Positions 1 to 7,842 of a stretch of 10,957 nt of DNA are shown here, piece after piece. Origin of the DNA: DASXTW01 sp036505215 (GTDB taxonomy: Bacteria > Actinomycetota > UBA4738); the NCBI GenBank assembly GCA_036505215.1, contig DASXTW010000145.1:1-10957 (forward strand). Direction: 5' to 3'. Under the pieces are notes generated by a model. That model was not told where the DNA came from, did not search any database, and was given only the letters and a program-made list of their open reading frames with translations. Each line of letters starts with the position of its first letter. Within the stretch, counting starts at the first letter, position 1. The position numbers and the translations under genes are program-made.

Positions 1-547
1 CGGCCTCGGCCCTGGCAAAGATGGCGTGCCAGTCGGAATACGGACTGGCCGCGAGCCCCATCTCCTTCGCTCCGTACAGCTGCATTCGGTAGATGCCGGC
101 GTTGCGATTCCCCGTCTCCACATCCTTCGTGATCTCGACGCCGACGGTGATGAAGCGACCGGGATCCTGCTCGGAGTAGCGTGGGATCGGAAGATGGGTC
201 AGGTCGACCTGTTCCCCTGTGAGCACGACCTCCTTGCAGGGGCCCTTCTGGACCAACACGGGATCGATTGGATTCTGGAGCGCGTGAATGAAGCGCTCCA
301 GGGACTCCCGATGATCGGTGGCCTGGAGTGCGTGCACGGCCTTGGAGGGCGTACAGAAAAGGCCCCCGGCAACGCGCAGGTCGTACCCCTTCACGTTGGA
401 GAAGAGGAAGGCCGGGCCGTCGTTGTCGGACGCGCTCCTGATGAAGGCGGCGATCTCGAACTCGGTATCCACCATCTGGTCGACGATCGCGAGCTCCCCC
501 CGTTCATCCAGATAGTCCAGGAACGAGCGCATGTCCTTGAAGCTCAA
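1..547 (-). CDS. UbiD-family prenylated-FMN-dependent decarboxylase, N-terminal part (runs off left edge)
   Basis: The 182 visible residues match the N-terminal half of UbiD-family (de)carboxylases, which use prenylated FMN to add or remove carboxyl groups on aromatic, heteroaromatic or alpha,beta-unsaturated acids. The start (SFKDMRSFLDYLDERGEL) is the usual family opening. The segment RNAGIYRMQ at residues 148-156 is the cofactor/metal region: Asn149 and Arg154 keep the spacing of Asn168 and Arg173 in fungal Fdc1. The two catalytic glutamates and roughly 60% of a usual 450-500 residue protein lie beyond the window. I chose TTG at 547 because it overlaps the upstream stop as TTGA and follows an AAGGGGG site; ATG at 532 is the alternative. 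As the last visible gene of a catabolic-looking operon, a role in ubiquinone synthesis is unlikely, and the substrate is unknown. Family assignment is firm; the reaction direction is inferred. Confidence 0.9.
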   Translation of the reverse strand, partial: MSFKDMRSFLDYLDERGELAIVDQMVDTEFEIAAFIRSASDNDGPAFLFSNVKGYDLRVAGGLFCTPSKAVHALQATDHRESLERFIHALQNPIDPVLVQKGPCKEVVLTGEQVDLTHLPIPRYSEQDPGRFITVGVEITKDVETGNRNAGIYRMQLYGAKEMGLAASPYSDWHAIFARAEA

Positions 548-3039
548 CTCTCCCCCTTGACTCCTCCCACCCTGCGACCGATGGGTGGCTTCACCGAGGC
601 GGACGCATGTTCGGATCTCGACCGGGCCTCGGCCTCTCGGATCGCCTTCCATACCCTGTTCGGGGTGAGGGGCAGCTCCGTGAGCCGAAGATCGAGCTCG
701 GGAAAGGCGTTCTCGATGGCCGAACACAACGCGGCCAGAGCGCATCCGATGCCGGACTCTCCAGCTCCTTTCGTGCCGAACGGGGTGAACGGGGACGGCG
801 TGGTCTGATGCTGGATCTCGAACAGGGGCATCTCTATGGCCGTGGGGATGGTGTAGTCCATCAGCGTGGCCGTGAGGAGCTGGCCCGAATCGTCGTACTG
901 GATCTGCTCGTACAGCGCTGCCCCAAGTGCCTGCACCGTGGCTCCATGGAGGTTGGCGTCGACCAGCTTGGGATTGACGATGGTTCCCACGTCGTCCACC
1001 AGACAGTACCGGATCACTCGCACAATGCCGGTCTCGGGATCAACTTCCGCCACGCACGCTGCCGCGGCGCTGGGCCACGTCGGATAGGCGTTGAACCTGC
1101 CCTGTTTCGCAGGCTGGTGGTAGACGTTGGGGGCCCTGAAGTAGCGAGTGGCCTCCAGGCCAGCTTCCACGGAGCCGGCGTGTCGCCCATAGGGGTGCTT
1201 GTAGATCTCGTCGACTACCGTCTGGAACGCCACGAACCGGGACGGGGCCCCTCTGAGGTAGAACCGGCCCTCGCCGAGGTCGAGGTCCAGCGGGTCAACC
1301 TCCAGCATGCTTCCCGCCACTTCCAGCAGCTTGTCGCGCAGCTGTGAGGCGGCCAGGTAGACGGCCGAGCCTCCGATGATGACCCCCCGCGATGAGTAGT
1401 TGCCGAGACCCCAGGGACAGACCAGGGTGTCGCCCTGCAGCACGCGTACTACGTCCAGGTCACACCCGAGCATCTCGGCGGCGATCTGCGCCAGCGCCGT
1501 CTCGTTGCCGTTTCCGGGCGAGGTGATGCCGCTGAGCACGGTTACTCGCCCGGATGGATCGATCCGCACGGTCGCCCCGTCGTAGGCCGAGACCATGACG
1601 GAGCCGGGCATCGCGCAGCCTTCCGGGGAGAGCTCGTGCCCGAAGCCCAAGCCAAGATGCCGCCCCTGCCTTCGAGCGAGTCGCTGTTCCTCCGGGAAAT
1701 GCTCGCATCCGATCAATTCGAGTACCCGGTTGAGGGACGCCTCGTAATTGCCACTATCGACCACCCCGCCGGCGTTCAATTGGTACGGGAACTCATCGGG
1801 TTGGATGAAGTTGCGCCGACGGACCTCGGCCGGATCCATCCCAAGCTCCCTGGCGACATGATCGACGATCCGTTCCAACCACAGATTGGCCACGTCCTTG
1901 CCGAATCCGCGATATGCGTTCCAGGGACATTTGTTCGTGACCACCGTGCGCAGCCGCACGCGGGTATTGGGAACCTTGTATGGGCCGGGAACGAGGCCAC
2001 TCGCTGTAAACGTCATCCCCCACCCGACCAGGGAAGAAGGAGCGCCCACATCCGCCAGGATTTCCATGTCCAGGGCGGTGATTCGCCCGCCGCTGGTGAA
2101 CGCCACCCGATACTCGGCGATCATCTCCTTGGCGTGCCCGGTCGCCTGGAAGTTCTCGGACCGCTCCTCGATCCATCTGACCGGCCGGCCCAACTTGAGG
2201 CTCGCATAGGCAACGAGGGGCTCCTCCTGGAAGGTGGGCTGCTTGAGCCCGAACGCGCCACCCACGTCGGGTTGGATAACCCGGATCTTCGACTCGTCCA
2301 GGCCCAGTGTCTCGGCGAGATAGACCCGCAGGGGATGAGGGTTTTGCGTTGAATCCCAGATCGTCAGCGAGCCTCTGTCGGGGTCGCAGTGGGCAAGAAC
2401 CCCTCGCGTTTCGATGGGAACTCCTGTGGTCCGTTGACTCGAGATCCTCCCTTCAAGGACTCCCTCCGCCTGGGCCATGGCCCCGGTCACGTCGCCTGTT
2501 TCGAGGGTCCGCTCCGCTAGGATGTTCGTTCCCCACTCCGGCTCGACGAGGGGAGCGCCGGGATCCAGGGCCTGGACGGCATCCGTGACGGGCGTGAGGG
2601 GCTCGTAGTCGACCTCGATCTGCTCGAGCGCTAAGTCGGCCGCGTATCGCGACTCGGCAACGATCGCCGCGACCGCCTCTCCCACGTACCGCACCCGATC
2701 GACGCACAGCGCGTAGCACTTGAACTGGCGCGCTCCGACAGCCGCCGTGTCCCAGCCCTCGGGAATGGGTGCTGTTCGGCTTCGGATCTCGTCTCCCACA
2801 ATCACGTCCACGATCCCGGGAAGATTCGACGCCCGCGATGCGTCAACCCCTCGAATCCGGGCATGGGCGAACGGGCTCCGGAGAACCATCATGTGCAGGA
2901 GACCCTCGGGCAGCATGTCCGCGACGTAGACTCCCTTCCCTGCTACCAATCGCCTGCTATGCAGGCTCGAATGCGGAGACCCGACCTGGCGGAGGCTCTC
3001 CGGGGGGGTCTTCGTCCGAACTTCCGGATCACCGGTCAT
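544..3039 (-). CDS. Molybdenum hydroxylase large subunit, second tandem copy (xanthine dehydrogenase/CoxL-like)
   Basis: This 831-residue protein is a molybdopterin-cytosine-dinucleotide-binding large subunit of the xanthine dehydrogenase/aldehyde oxidase family. Visible motifs are RSPFAHARI (54-62), the STQNPH strand (230-235), GGAFGLK (260-266), AYRGFGK (375-381), the cofactor loop TSPGNGNETALAQ (506-518), SSRGVIIGGSA (549-559) and GTKGAGESG (755-763), whose Glu761 is the expected catalytic base. AYRGFG rather than AYRCSF argues against a form I CO dehydrogenase. The reading frame stays open further upstream to 3327, but the start at 3039 overlaps the previous stop as ATGA and has a GAGGG site 5 bases before it; the extra upstream residues look like antisense of the previous gene. 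Its N-terminus lacks the usual short 'FIGxxxxR' opening seen in related proteins. It is clearly paralogous to the preceding gene. It would need 2Fe-2S and FAD subunits, which are absent here. Substrate unknown. Confidence 0.93.
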   Translation of the reverse strand: MTGDPEVRTKTPPESLRQVGSPHSSLHSRRLVAGKGVYVADMLPEGLLHMMVLRSPFAHARIRGVDASRASNLPGIVDVIVGDEIRSRTAPIPEGWDTAAVGARQFKCYALCVDRVRYVGEAVAAIVAESRYAADLALEQIEVDYEPLTPVTDAVQALDPGAPLVEPEWGTNILAERTLETGDVTGAMAQAEGVLEGRISSQRTTGVPIETRGVLAHCDPDRGSLTIWDSTQNPHPLRVYLAETLGLDESKIRVIQPDVGGAFGLKQPTFQEEPLVAYASLKLGRPVRWIEERSENFQATGHAKEMIAEYRVAFTSGGRITALDMEILADVGAPSSLVGWGMTFTASGLVPGPYKVPNTRVRLRTVVTNKCPWNAYRGFGKDVANLWLERIVDHVARELGMDPAEVRRRNFIQPDEFPYQLNAGGVVDSGNYEASLNRVLELIGCEHFPEEQRLARRQGRHLGLGFGHELSPEGCAMPGSVMVSAYDGATVRIDPSGRVTVLSGITSPGNGNETALAQIAAEMLGCDLDVVRVLQGDTLVCPWGLGNYSSRGVIIGGSAVYLAASQLRDKLLEVAGSMLEVDPLDLDLGEGRFYLRGAPSRFVAFQTVVDEIYKHPYGRHAGSVEAGLEATRYFRAPNVYHQPAKQGRFNAYPTWPSAAAACVAEVDPETGIVRVIRYCLVDDVGTIVNPKLVDANLHGATVQALGAALYEQIQYDDSGQLLTATLMDYTIPTAIEMPLFEIQHQTTPSPFTPFGTKGAGESGIGCALAALCSAIENAFPELDLRLTELPLTPNRVWKAIREAEARSRSEHASASVKPPIGRRVGGVKGES

Positions 3040-5444
3040 GACGGCCCTCGCGACCTCCGGGTCCGTACCGCGTCGTGAAGAGCTCGCCAGACCCGACCGG
3101 GCGTGAGCGGCAGCTCGTCGAAGTGCAGCTGGAGCTCGGGAAACGCATCCTCGACGGCGCTGCACAGGGCTCCCAGTACGCCTCCAAGCCCGGACTCGCC
3201 CACGCCTTTGGTCCCGAGCGGCGTGAACGGAGAAGGGGTTTCCTGGTGCCGGACCGTGAAGCGCGGAAGCTCGACGGCCGTGGGGATCGTGTAGTCCATC
3301 AAGGTTCCCGTGAGCGGCTGCCCCCACTCGTCGTAGACGACTTGCTCGAACAGGGCGCTTCCAATGCCCTGCGCGATCCCGCCATGAAGGGTAGCCTCTG
3401 CCAGGAGCGGATTGACGATGGTTCCCGCGTCCTCGACCGTCCAGTAGCGCAGAACCTTGATCAGGCCTGTTTCCGGATCCACTTCCACGGCCACAGCCAC
3501 AGCACCGTTGGGCCAGGTGGGATACACGTTGTCCCGCTCGGACCCGTCAGCGCCGTGACGGATGTTGGGGATACGGAAGTACCGGGTTGCTTCGAGCGCC
3601 GGTTCGATGTCCTCTGCGAACTCCTCGTACGCGTGCCAGTAGATCTGGCGCACGATCTCCTCGAAGGTCAGGTGGCGTGCGGAGTCGCCCACCACATGGA
3701 ACACGCCCTCCCCCGCCTCAACCTGCGCGGGGTCGGCGCCGAGCATCTTGCCAGCCACCTGGTCCACCTTCTCCCTGATATCCAGAGCAGCTTCACGAAC
3801 CGCAGACCCCCCGATGATGATGCTTCGAGAGCTGTAGTTGCCGAGGCCCCAAGGACACAAGTCCGTATCGCCCTGAAGTACCTCCACGGCGTCCAGCCTG
3901 CAGCCAAGGGCATCGGCCGCGATCTGAGCCAGCGCCGTCTCGTTGCCCGTGCCGGGAGAGGTCACCCCTGCCAGCACCGTCACTCGACCGGTCGGGGATA
4001 CACGGACCGTGGCTCCGTCGTACCCGTTGTTCATGATCGAACCTGGCATCGCGACGCCTTCTGGGGTCAGCTCGTACCCCAGACCCACGCCGACCCGAGT
4101 CCCCCGGGCTCGGGCCTGCGCCCGCCAGCCTTCAACTTGATCGGCGTCGATGAGCCCGAGGAGACGCCGCAACGCTGCCGGGTAGTTCCCGGAATCCAGC
4201 ATCGCTCCTGACCCTTGCTGATACGGAAACTCGTCAGGTTGGAGGAAATTCCGGAATCGAACCTCCGCGCGGGAGAGGTCCGTTTCGTCGGCCACACGAT
4301 CCATGATCCTGTCCATGAGGAACGTGGCCACGTCCTTGCCGAATCCTCGATAGGGCGTCCAGGGGCACTTGTTGGTGACAACGCTGGTGAGCCCGACGTC
4401 GATGTTCGGGATCTTGTAGACGGTCGGGATGCAGAGCATGGTCACGAAGGACATCCCCCACCCTAGGTATGCAGTCGGCGCGCCGACGTCGGCGATGATC
4501 CTGACCCGCAGGCCGGTCACCTTCCCCGCACGGTCGAAGGCGGCCTCGTACTGGCAGACGGTCTCCCTCGAGTGCCCCCCGACCTGGAGGCTCTCCGCTC
4601 GTTCCTCGATCCACTTGACCGGCCGCCTGAGCCGGCGAGCGAGGTAGGCAACGAGTACCTCCTCCTGCGACGTGGGCTGCTTCAGGCCAAACGCCCCCCC
4701 CACGTGGGGCTGGATCACCCGGATCCTCGTTTCCGGCATCCGCAGGACTTGAGCCAGGAAGGTTCGGACAGCGTGCGGCTGTTGGGTCGACTCCCAGAAC
4801 GTCAGGAGATCGTCGGTTGGATCGCATACAGCGACGATGCCCCTGGGCTCGATCGGCACCCCCGTGATCCGTTGGGATCGCACCGATCCTCTGATCACTC
4901 CCTCGGCCTCGGTGAGGGCCCGGTCCACGTCGCCTGCGCGAAAGCCATCGGTGACCAGGACGTTGTCACCCCATTCGGGCTCGACCAGGGGGGAGCCCTC
5001 CTCGAGCGCCGTCGAGGCGTCGACCACTGCTGGCAGGGTCTCGTAATCGACCTTGATGAAATCCAGAGCCGAGATCGCCGTATACTTGTCCTCGGCGACG
5101 ACCGCGGCAACCGCTTCGCCGACGTAGCGAACTCGGTCCACCGCCAGGGCGTACCAATCGACCTTCTTGGCCCCTGCTTCCGTCGTATCCCATCCTTCGG
5201 GGATTGGTCTCGTGTCCCGTCTTATCTCCTCTCGCGTGACGACATGCACCACGCCACGGAGCTGCCTGGCCTCGTCGATGTCAATCGACTTGATGCGAGC
5301 ATGCGGGTAGGGAGACCTGAGCACCGTCATGTGGCACATCCCGGGAAGGTGGATGTCATCGACGAAGCGGCCCCTGCCACGGGCAAGGACCGTGTTGTTG
5401 ACACCTGGAAGCGCTCGTCCTACGAAACTTCCATTCGGTCCCAT
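3036..5444 (-). CDS. Molybdenum hydroxylase large subunit, first tandem copy (xanthine dehydrogenase/CoxL-like)
   Basis: The 802-residue product has the complete large-subunit architecture: the N-terminal a/b hammerhead region (GRGRFVDD 23-30, RSPYPHARI 43-51), then the molybdopterin-binding region with STQQPH (219-224), GGAFGLK (249-255), PYRGFGK (364-370), TSPGTGNETALAQ (495-507), SSRSIIIGGSA (538-548), QGIGSALFE (692-700) and GTKGVGESG (744-752), where Glu750 is the predicted catalytic base. Such subunits hydroxylate N-heterocycles, aldehydes or aromatic acyl groups using water as oxygen source. I place the start at ATG 5444, with AGAGGGG four bases upstream; ATG 5489 in the same frame adds 15 low-complexity residues and also has a G-rich site directly before it. 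The gene follows the aminotransferase by 78 bases and overlaps the second paralog by four. In core stretches well over half of the residues match that paralog. The exact substrate cannot be inferred. Confidence 0.94.
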   Translation of the reverse strand: MGPNGSFVGRALPGVNNTVLARGRGRFVDDIHLPGMCHMTVLRSPYPHARIKSIDIDEARQLRGVVHVVTREEIRRDTRPIPEGWDTTEAGAKKVDWYALAVDRVRYVGEAVAAVVAEDKYTAISALDFIKVDYETLPAVVDASTALEEGSPLVEPEWGDNVLVTDGFRAGDVDRALTEAEGVIRGSVRSQRITGVPIEPRGIVAVCDPTDDLLTFWESTQQPHAVRTFLAQVLRMPETRIRVIQPHVGGAFGLKQPTSQEEVLVAYLARRLRRPVKWIEERAESLQVGGHSRETVCQYEAAFDRAGKVTGLRVRIIADVGAPTAYLGWGMSFVTMLCIPTVYKIPNIDVGLTSVVTNKCPWTPYRGFGKDVATFLMDRIMDRVADETDLSRAEVRFRNFLQPDEFPYQQGSGAMLDSGNYPAALRRLLGLIDADQVEGWRAQARARGTRVGVGLGYELTPEGVAMPGSIMNNGYDGATVRVSPTGRVTVLAGVTSPGTGNETALAQIAADALGCRLDAVEVLQGDTDLCPWGLGNYSSRSIIIGGSAVREAALDIREKVDQVAGKMLGADPAQVEAGEGVFHVVGDSARHLTFEEIVRQIYWHAYEEFAEDIEPALEATRYFRIPNIRHGADGSERDNVYPTWPNGAVAVAVEVDPETGLIKVLRYWTVEDAGTIVNPLLAEATLHGGIAQGIGSALFEQVVYDEWGQPLTGTLMDYTIPTAVELPRFTVRHQETPSPFTPLGTKGVGESGLGGVLGALCSAVEDAFPELQLHFDELPLTPGRVWRALHDAVRTRRSRGPS

Positions 5445-5522
5445 GCTGCCCCTCTGTAGACCTTCGCCGGGTCCCGGAAGGGCGATCATCCCCCTTCGGA
5501 GCGAGCCGTGAGCGCTCAGACC

Positions 5523-6887
5523 CTACCTCGGAGCACGGCCGGGGCCCACGGCTATGGCTTTCAGGGCATCTTCAGCGGCTTCGAGGATCATCGAGATCTC
5601 CTGCCCTGTGTGCGCTGCGGACAGGAACCAGTGCTCGAAGACGTCCGGATGGACGAACACCCCTCGCCGAATCATCTCGTGGGCGAACCTGGAGAACACC
5701 TCCGCGTCCGTTCTGAGCGCCTCCCGATAGGTCCGAACCTCGGGCTGGTCCGTGAAGTACATCTGGAGCATGGACCCTTGCCCTTGGACGACTGCCGGGA
5801 CACCTGTACGGTCGATGATCTCTCTCAGTCCCGCGATCAGATCGGACCCCAATTCGTCCAGCCGCTTGTACACGTCGCCGCTCGAGAGCTCCCCCAGGGT
5901 GGCTTTGGCCGCGGCCAGGCAGAGCGGCGAAGCGTTATAGGTCCCGGCGTGGCGGACCCGGCCGCCCTCCAGCACGGACATGATCTCCCGCCGTCCGGTG
6001 AACGCTCCGATGGGCGCACCGTTCGCCATCGCCTTGGCGAACGTGCTGAGGTCGGGGGTCAGCCCGTAGAACTCCTGGGCACCTCCCGGGGCGAGCCGGA
6101 ACCCGGTGATCACCTCGTCCAGGATGAAGAGCACGTCGTTTTCCCGGCACATGCCCTGAAGCGCCTTCAGGTATCCGTCGGCGGGAGGGATGAACCCCTT
6201 GTTTGCCATGATCGGCTCGGTGATGACCGCCGCGAGCTCGTGACGGTGCCGACGGATCAGGCGCTCGACTGCCTCGGGATCGTTCCACACCGCAAGGATC
6301 GTGTTCGCGTACTGCTCCGGAGGAATCCCCGACCCGACCGGCACCGGGACAGGAGCGCTCTCCGTCCCCACCACCTCGAGCGGAGGCGAGACACTCACCA
6401 GGACCTGGTCGTGGTTCCCGTGGTAGTGCCCCTCGAACTTCAGGATTTTCGGCTTTCCGGTGTAGCCTCGAGCGACCCGGATGGCGTGCATGGTCGCTTC
6501 GGTTCCCGAGGGCACGAACCGGAGGAGTTCCGCGCTGGGGACCATGCTCGTGAAGATTTCCCCCACCTCCACCTCGAGAGGGAGACACGTCCCGTAGATC
6601 ATCCCGGCAGCAGCCTGTTCCTGGACCGCTTTGGTGACGGCAGGGTGGGCGTGGCCGAGGATCACGGGCCCGAAGGCCATCACCGTGTCCACGTACCTGT
6701 TACCGTCCACGTCCTCGAGGTAGGCACCTTCCCCGCGGCGGACGTAGAACGGATAGGGATCGAACACTCCGCCACCCCGGACCGGCGACGAGACCCCGTC
6801 CGGGAGGATCTCCAGCGCCCGCTGCGCGAGGGATCGGGAGGTGGGAGTCTGCTTCTCCCAGGCCATCACCTGCATGCCAACCTTCAT
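5523..6887 (-). CDS. Class III PLP-dependent aminotransferase, glutamate-1-semialdehyde aminomutase-like
   Basis: This 454-residue protein belongs to fold-type I, class III aminotransferases and resembles glutamate-1-semialdehyde 2,1-aminomutase. The PLP site is visible: SGTEA (127-131) for the phosphate, HYHG (154-157) with a ring-stacking aromatic, ILDEVITGFR (255-264) with Asp257 for the pyridine nitrogen, and Lys285 in STFAKAMANG as Schiff-base lysine; Thr316 in HAGTYNASP should reach the partner's phosphate. It is probably not a heme-pathway HemL: the usual FVNSGTEA reads FVPSGTEA, and the surroundings contain no tetrapyrrole genes. Beta-amino-acid aminotransferases look very similar to this family, so transamination of a beta- or omega-amino acid is a reasonable alternative. 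ATG 6887 has AGGGGG six bases before it. The gene sits 44 bases after the SDR gene in the same operon, where it would supply an oxo-product or aldehyde for the neighbouring dehydrogenases. Confidence 0.92.
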   Translation of the reverse strand: MKVGMQVMAWEKQTPTSRSLAQRALEILPDGVSSPVRGGGVFDPYPFYVRRGEGAYLEDVDGNRYVDTVMAFGPVILGHAHPAVTKAVQEQAAAGMIYGTCLPLEVEVGEIFTSMVPSAELLRFVPSGTEATMHAIRVARGYTGKPKILKFEGHYHGNHDQVLVSVSPPLEVVGTESAPVPVPVGSGIPPEQYANTILAVWNDPEAVERLIRRHRHELAAVITEPIMANKGFIPPADGYLKALQGMCRENDVLFILDEVITGFRLAPGGAQEFYGLTPDLSTFAKAMANGAPIGAFTGRREIMSVLEGGRVRHAGTYNASPLCLAAAKATLGELSSGDVYKRLDELGSDLIAGLREIIDRTGVPAVVQGQGSMLQMYFTDQPEVRTYREALRTDAEVFSRFAHEMIRRGVFVHPDVFEHWFLSAAHTGQEISMILEAAEDALKAIAVGPGRAPR

Positions 6888-6931
6888 CGCAACCCCCTCA
6901 TGTTCACGCCGGCGCCTTCAACCCCTCACAG

Positions 6932-7756
6932 CTAGACGTCCCACCCCGCGTCAACCACGATCTCTTGCCCGGTGATGTTCCGAGCATCCTCGGAGACCAG
7001 GAAGCGCACGGCCGCGGCTATGTCGGAGTCCTCGATGAACCGGCCCAGGGCGGTCTGCCTCGTGTAGTCCAGGTATACATCTTCCGGATCGAGACCGAGC
7101 TTCCGAGCCTTCTCCTGAATGATCGTGTTCATCCTTCGCCCGTGCGTGACGCCCGGACATATCGAGTTGACGGTGATTCCGTACTGTCCCAGCTCGAGGG
7201 CAAGCGTCCGCGTCAGTCCCCTAACTGCCCACTTCGAAGAGGAGTAGGCCACTCGATTCCGGTACCCACGCAGCCCGGACGTTCCGGCGATGTTCACGAT
7301 GCGGCCTCGCCCTCTGCGAATCATATGGGGGATCGCCGCTCGGCACACCAGGAACGTGCCGACAAGGTTCACCTCGAGCACGTCCCGGAACTCCAAGGGG
7401 GTGACCTCATGCGCCGGAGTTTCGATCGGGCCGATCACCCCGGCCGCGTTGACCACGATGTCGATGCCACCGAAGCGCTCGACCGACTGCCCGATCAGGT
7501 CATCGACGTCGTCCTCACGGGAGACGTCGCATCGAACGACCAGGCTATCGCGATGCGTGTACTTGCCGTCCAGCTCGTCTGCGTGGTCACGGAGAGCGTC
7601 CACGTCCCGCGCGGACAGCACCACGTGGGCTCCCTCGCTGGCGAGCACGTCCGTGATCGCTGCGCCGAGGCCTTTCGCCGCACCCGTCACCACTGCCACG
7701 TGGCCGGTAAGCCGAAACTCCGCTTCGTTCGCTTCTTGCTTCTCATTTACCTCCAT
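6932..7756 (-). CDS. Short-chain dehydrogenase/reductase (classical SDR)
   Basis: A 274-residue Rossmann-fold oxidoreductase of the classical SDR family that interconverts an alcohol and a ketone with NAD(P)H. Motifs, numbered from the chosen start: TGAAKGLG (24-31) for the dinucleotide, NAAG (103-106), Asn130, Tyr171 and Lys175 of YSSSK, and PG at 201-202. Arg50 just after the second beta strand, without an acidic residue at the strand end, hints at NADP(H). The position 13 residues before the active tyrosine, normally the catalytic serine, is Gly158; Thr159 and Ser160 follow it. The in-frame ATG at 7786 would add ten residues but has no convincing SD; GTG 7768 is also possible. I prefer ATG 7756, which has a G-rich stretch upstream, with modest confidence. 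The gene lies 86 bases after the aldehyde dehydrogenase. The C-terminal ITGQEIVVDAGWDV is typical of the 3-oxoacyl-reductase-like branch. Confidence 0.9.
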   Translation of the reverse strand: MEVNEKQEANEAEFRLTGHVAVVTGAAKGLGAAITDVLASEGAHVVLSARDVDALRDHADELDGKYTHRDSLVVRCDVSREDDVDDLIGQSVERFGGIDIVVNAAGVIGPIETPAHEVTPLEFRDVLEVNLVGTFLVCRAAIPHMIRRGRGRIVNIAGTSGLRGYRNRVAYSSSKWAVRGLTRTLALELGQYGITVNSICPGVTHGRRMNTIIQEKARKLGLDPEDVYLDYTRQTALGRFIEDSDIAAAVRFLVSEDARNITGQEIVVDAGWDV

Positions 7757-7842
7757 GCGCCTGCTCACCCCCCCATGCCTGATCATGGGTCGCCACAGGG
7801 GGTGCGGCTCCGGGCCGGCGGCTCATGCGATCCGAGCCCGCC

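Noticed and set aside
26..808. 260-codon open frame on the plus strand
   Set aside because: It spans the antisense of the UbiD start and the large-subunit end. The minus-strand frames there have clear family motifs.
3040..3327. 96-codon N-terminal extension of the second large subunit
   Set aside because: The extra residues are Arg/Ala-rich, lie fully inside the upstream gene in another frame, and lack family similarity. The ATGA overlap with a GAGGG site gives a better start at 3039.
3075..4211. 378-codon open frame on the plus strand opposite the first large subunit
   Set aside because: It is antisense to a conserved molybdenum hydroxylase with intact motifs; its own sequence resembles no protein family.
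544..5444. CO dehydrogenase (CoxL) identity for the large subunits
   Set aside because: Form I CO dehydrogenases have an AYRCSF-type active-site loop with a cysteine. Both proteins read YRGFGK instead.
5523..6887. Assignment of the aminotransferase as hemL for heme biosynthesis
   Set aside because: The FVPSGTEA variant and the catabolic neighbours make this unlikely, and no other tetrapyrrole gene is present.
5508..6935. 475-codon open frame on the plus strand opposite the aminotransferase
   Set aside because: The translation is rich in His, Arg and Asp with no recognisable domain. It is the antisense of a gene with clear PLP motifs and reflects high GC content.
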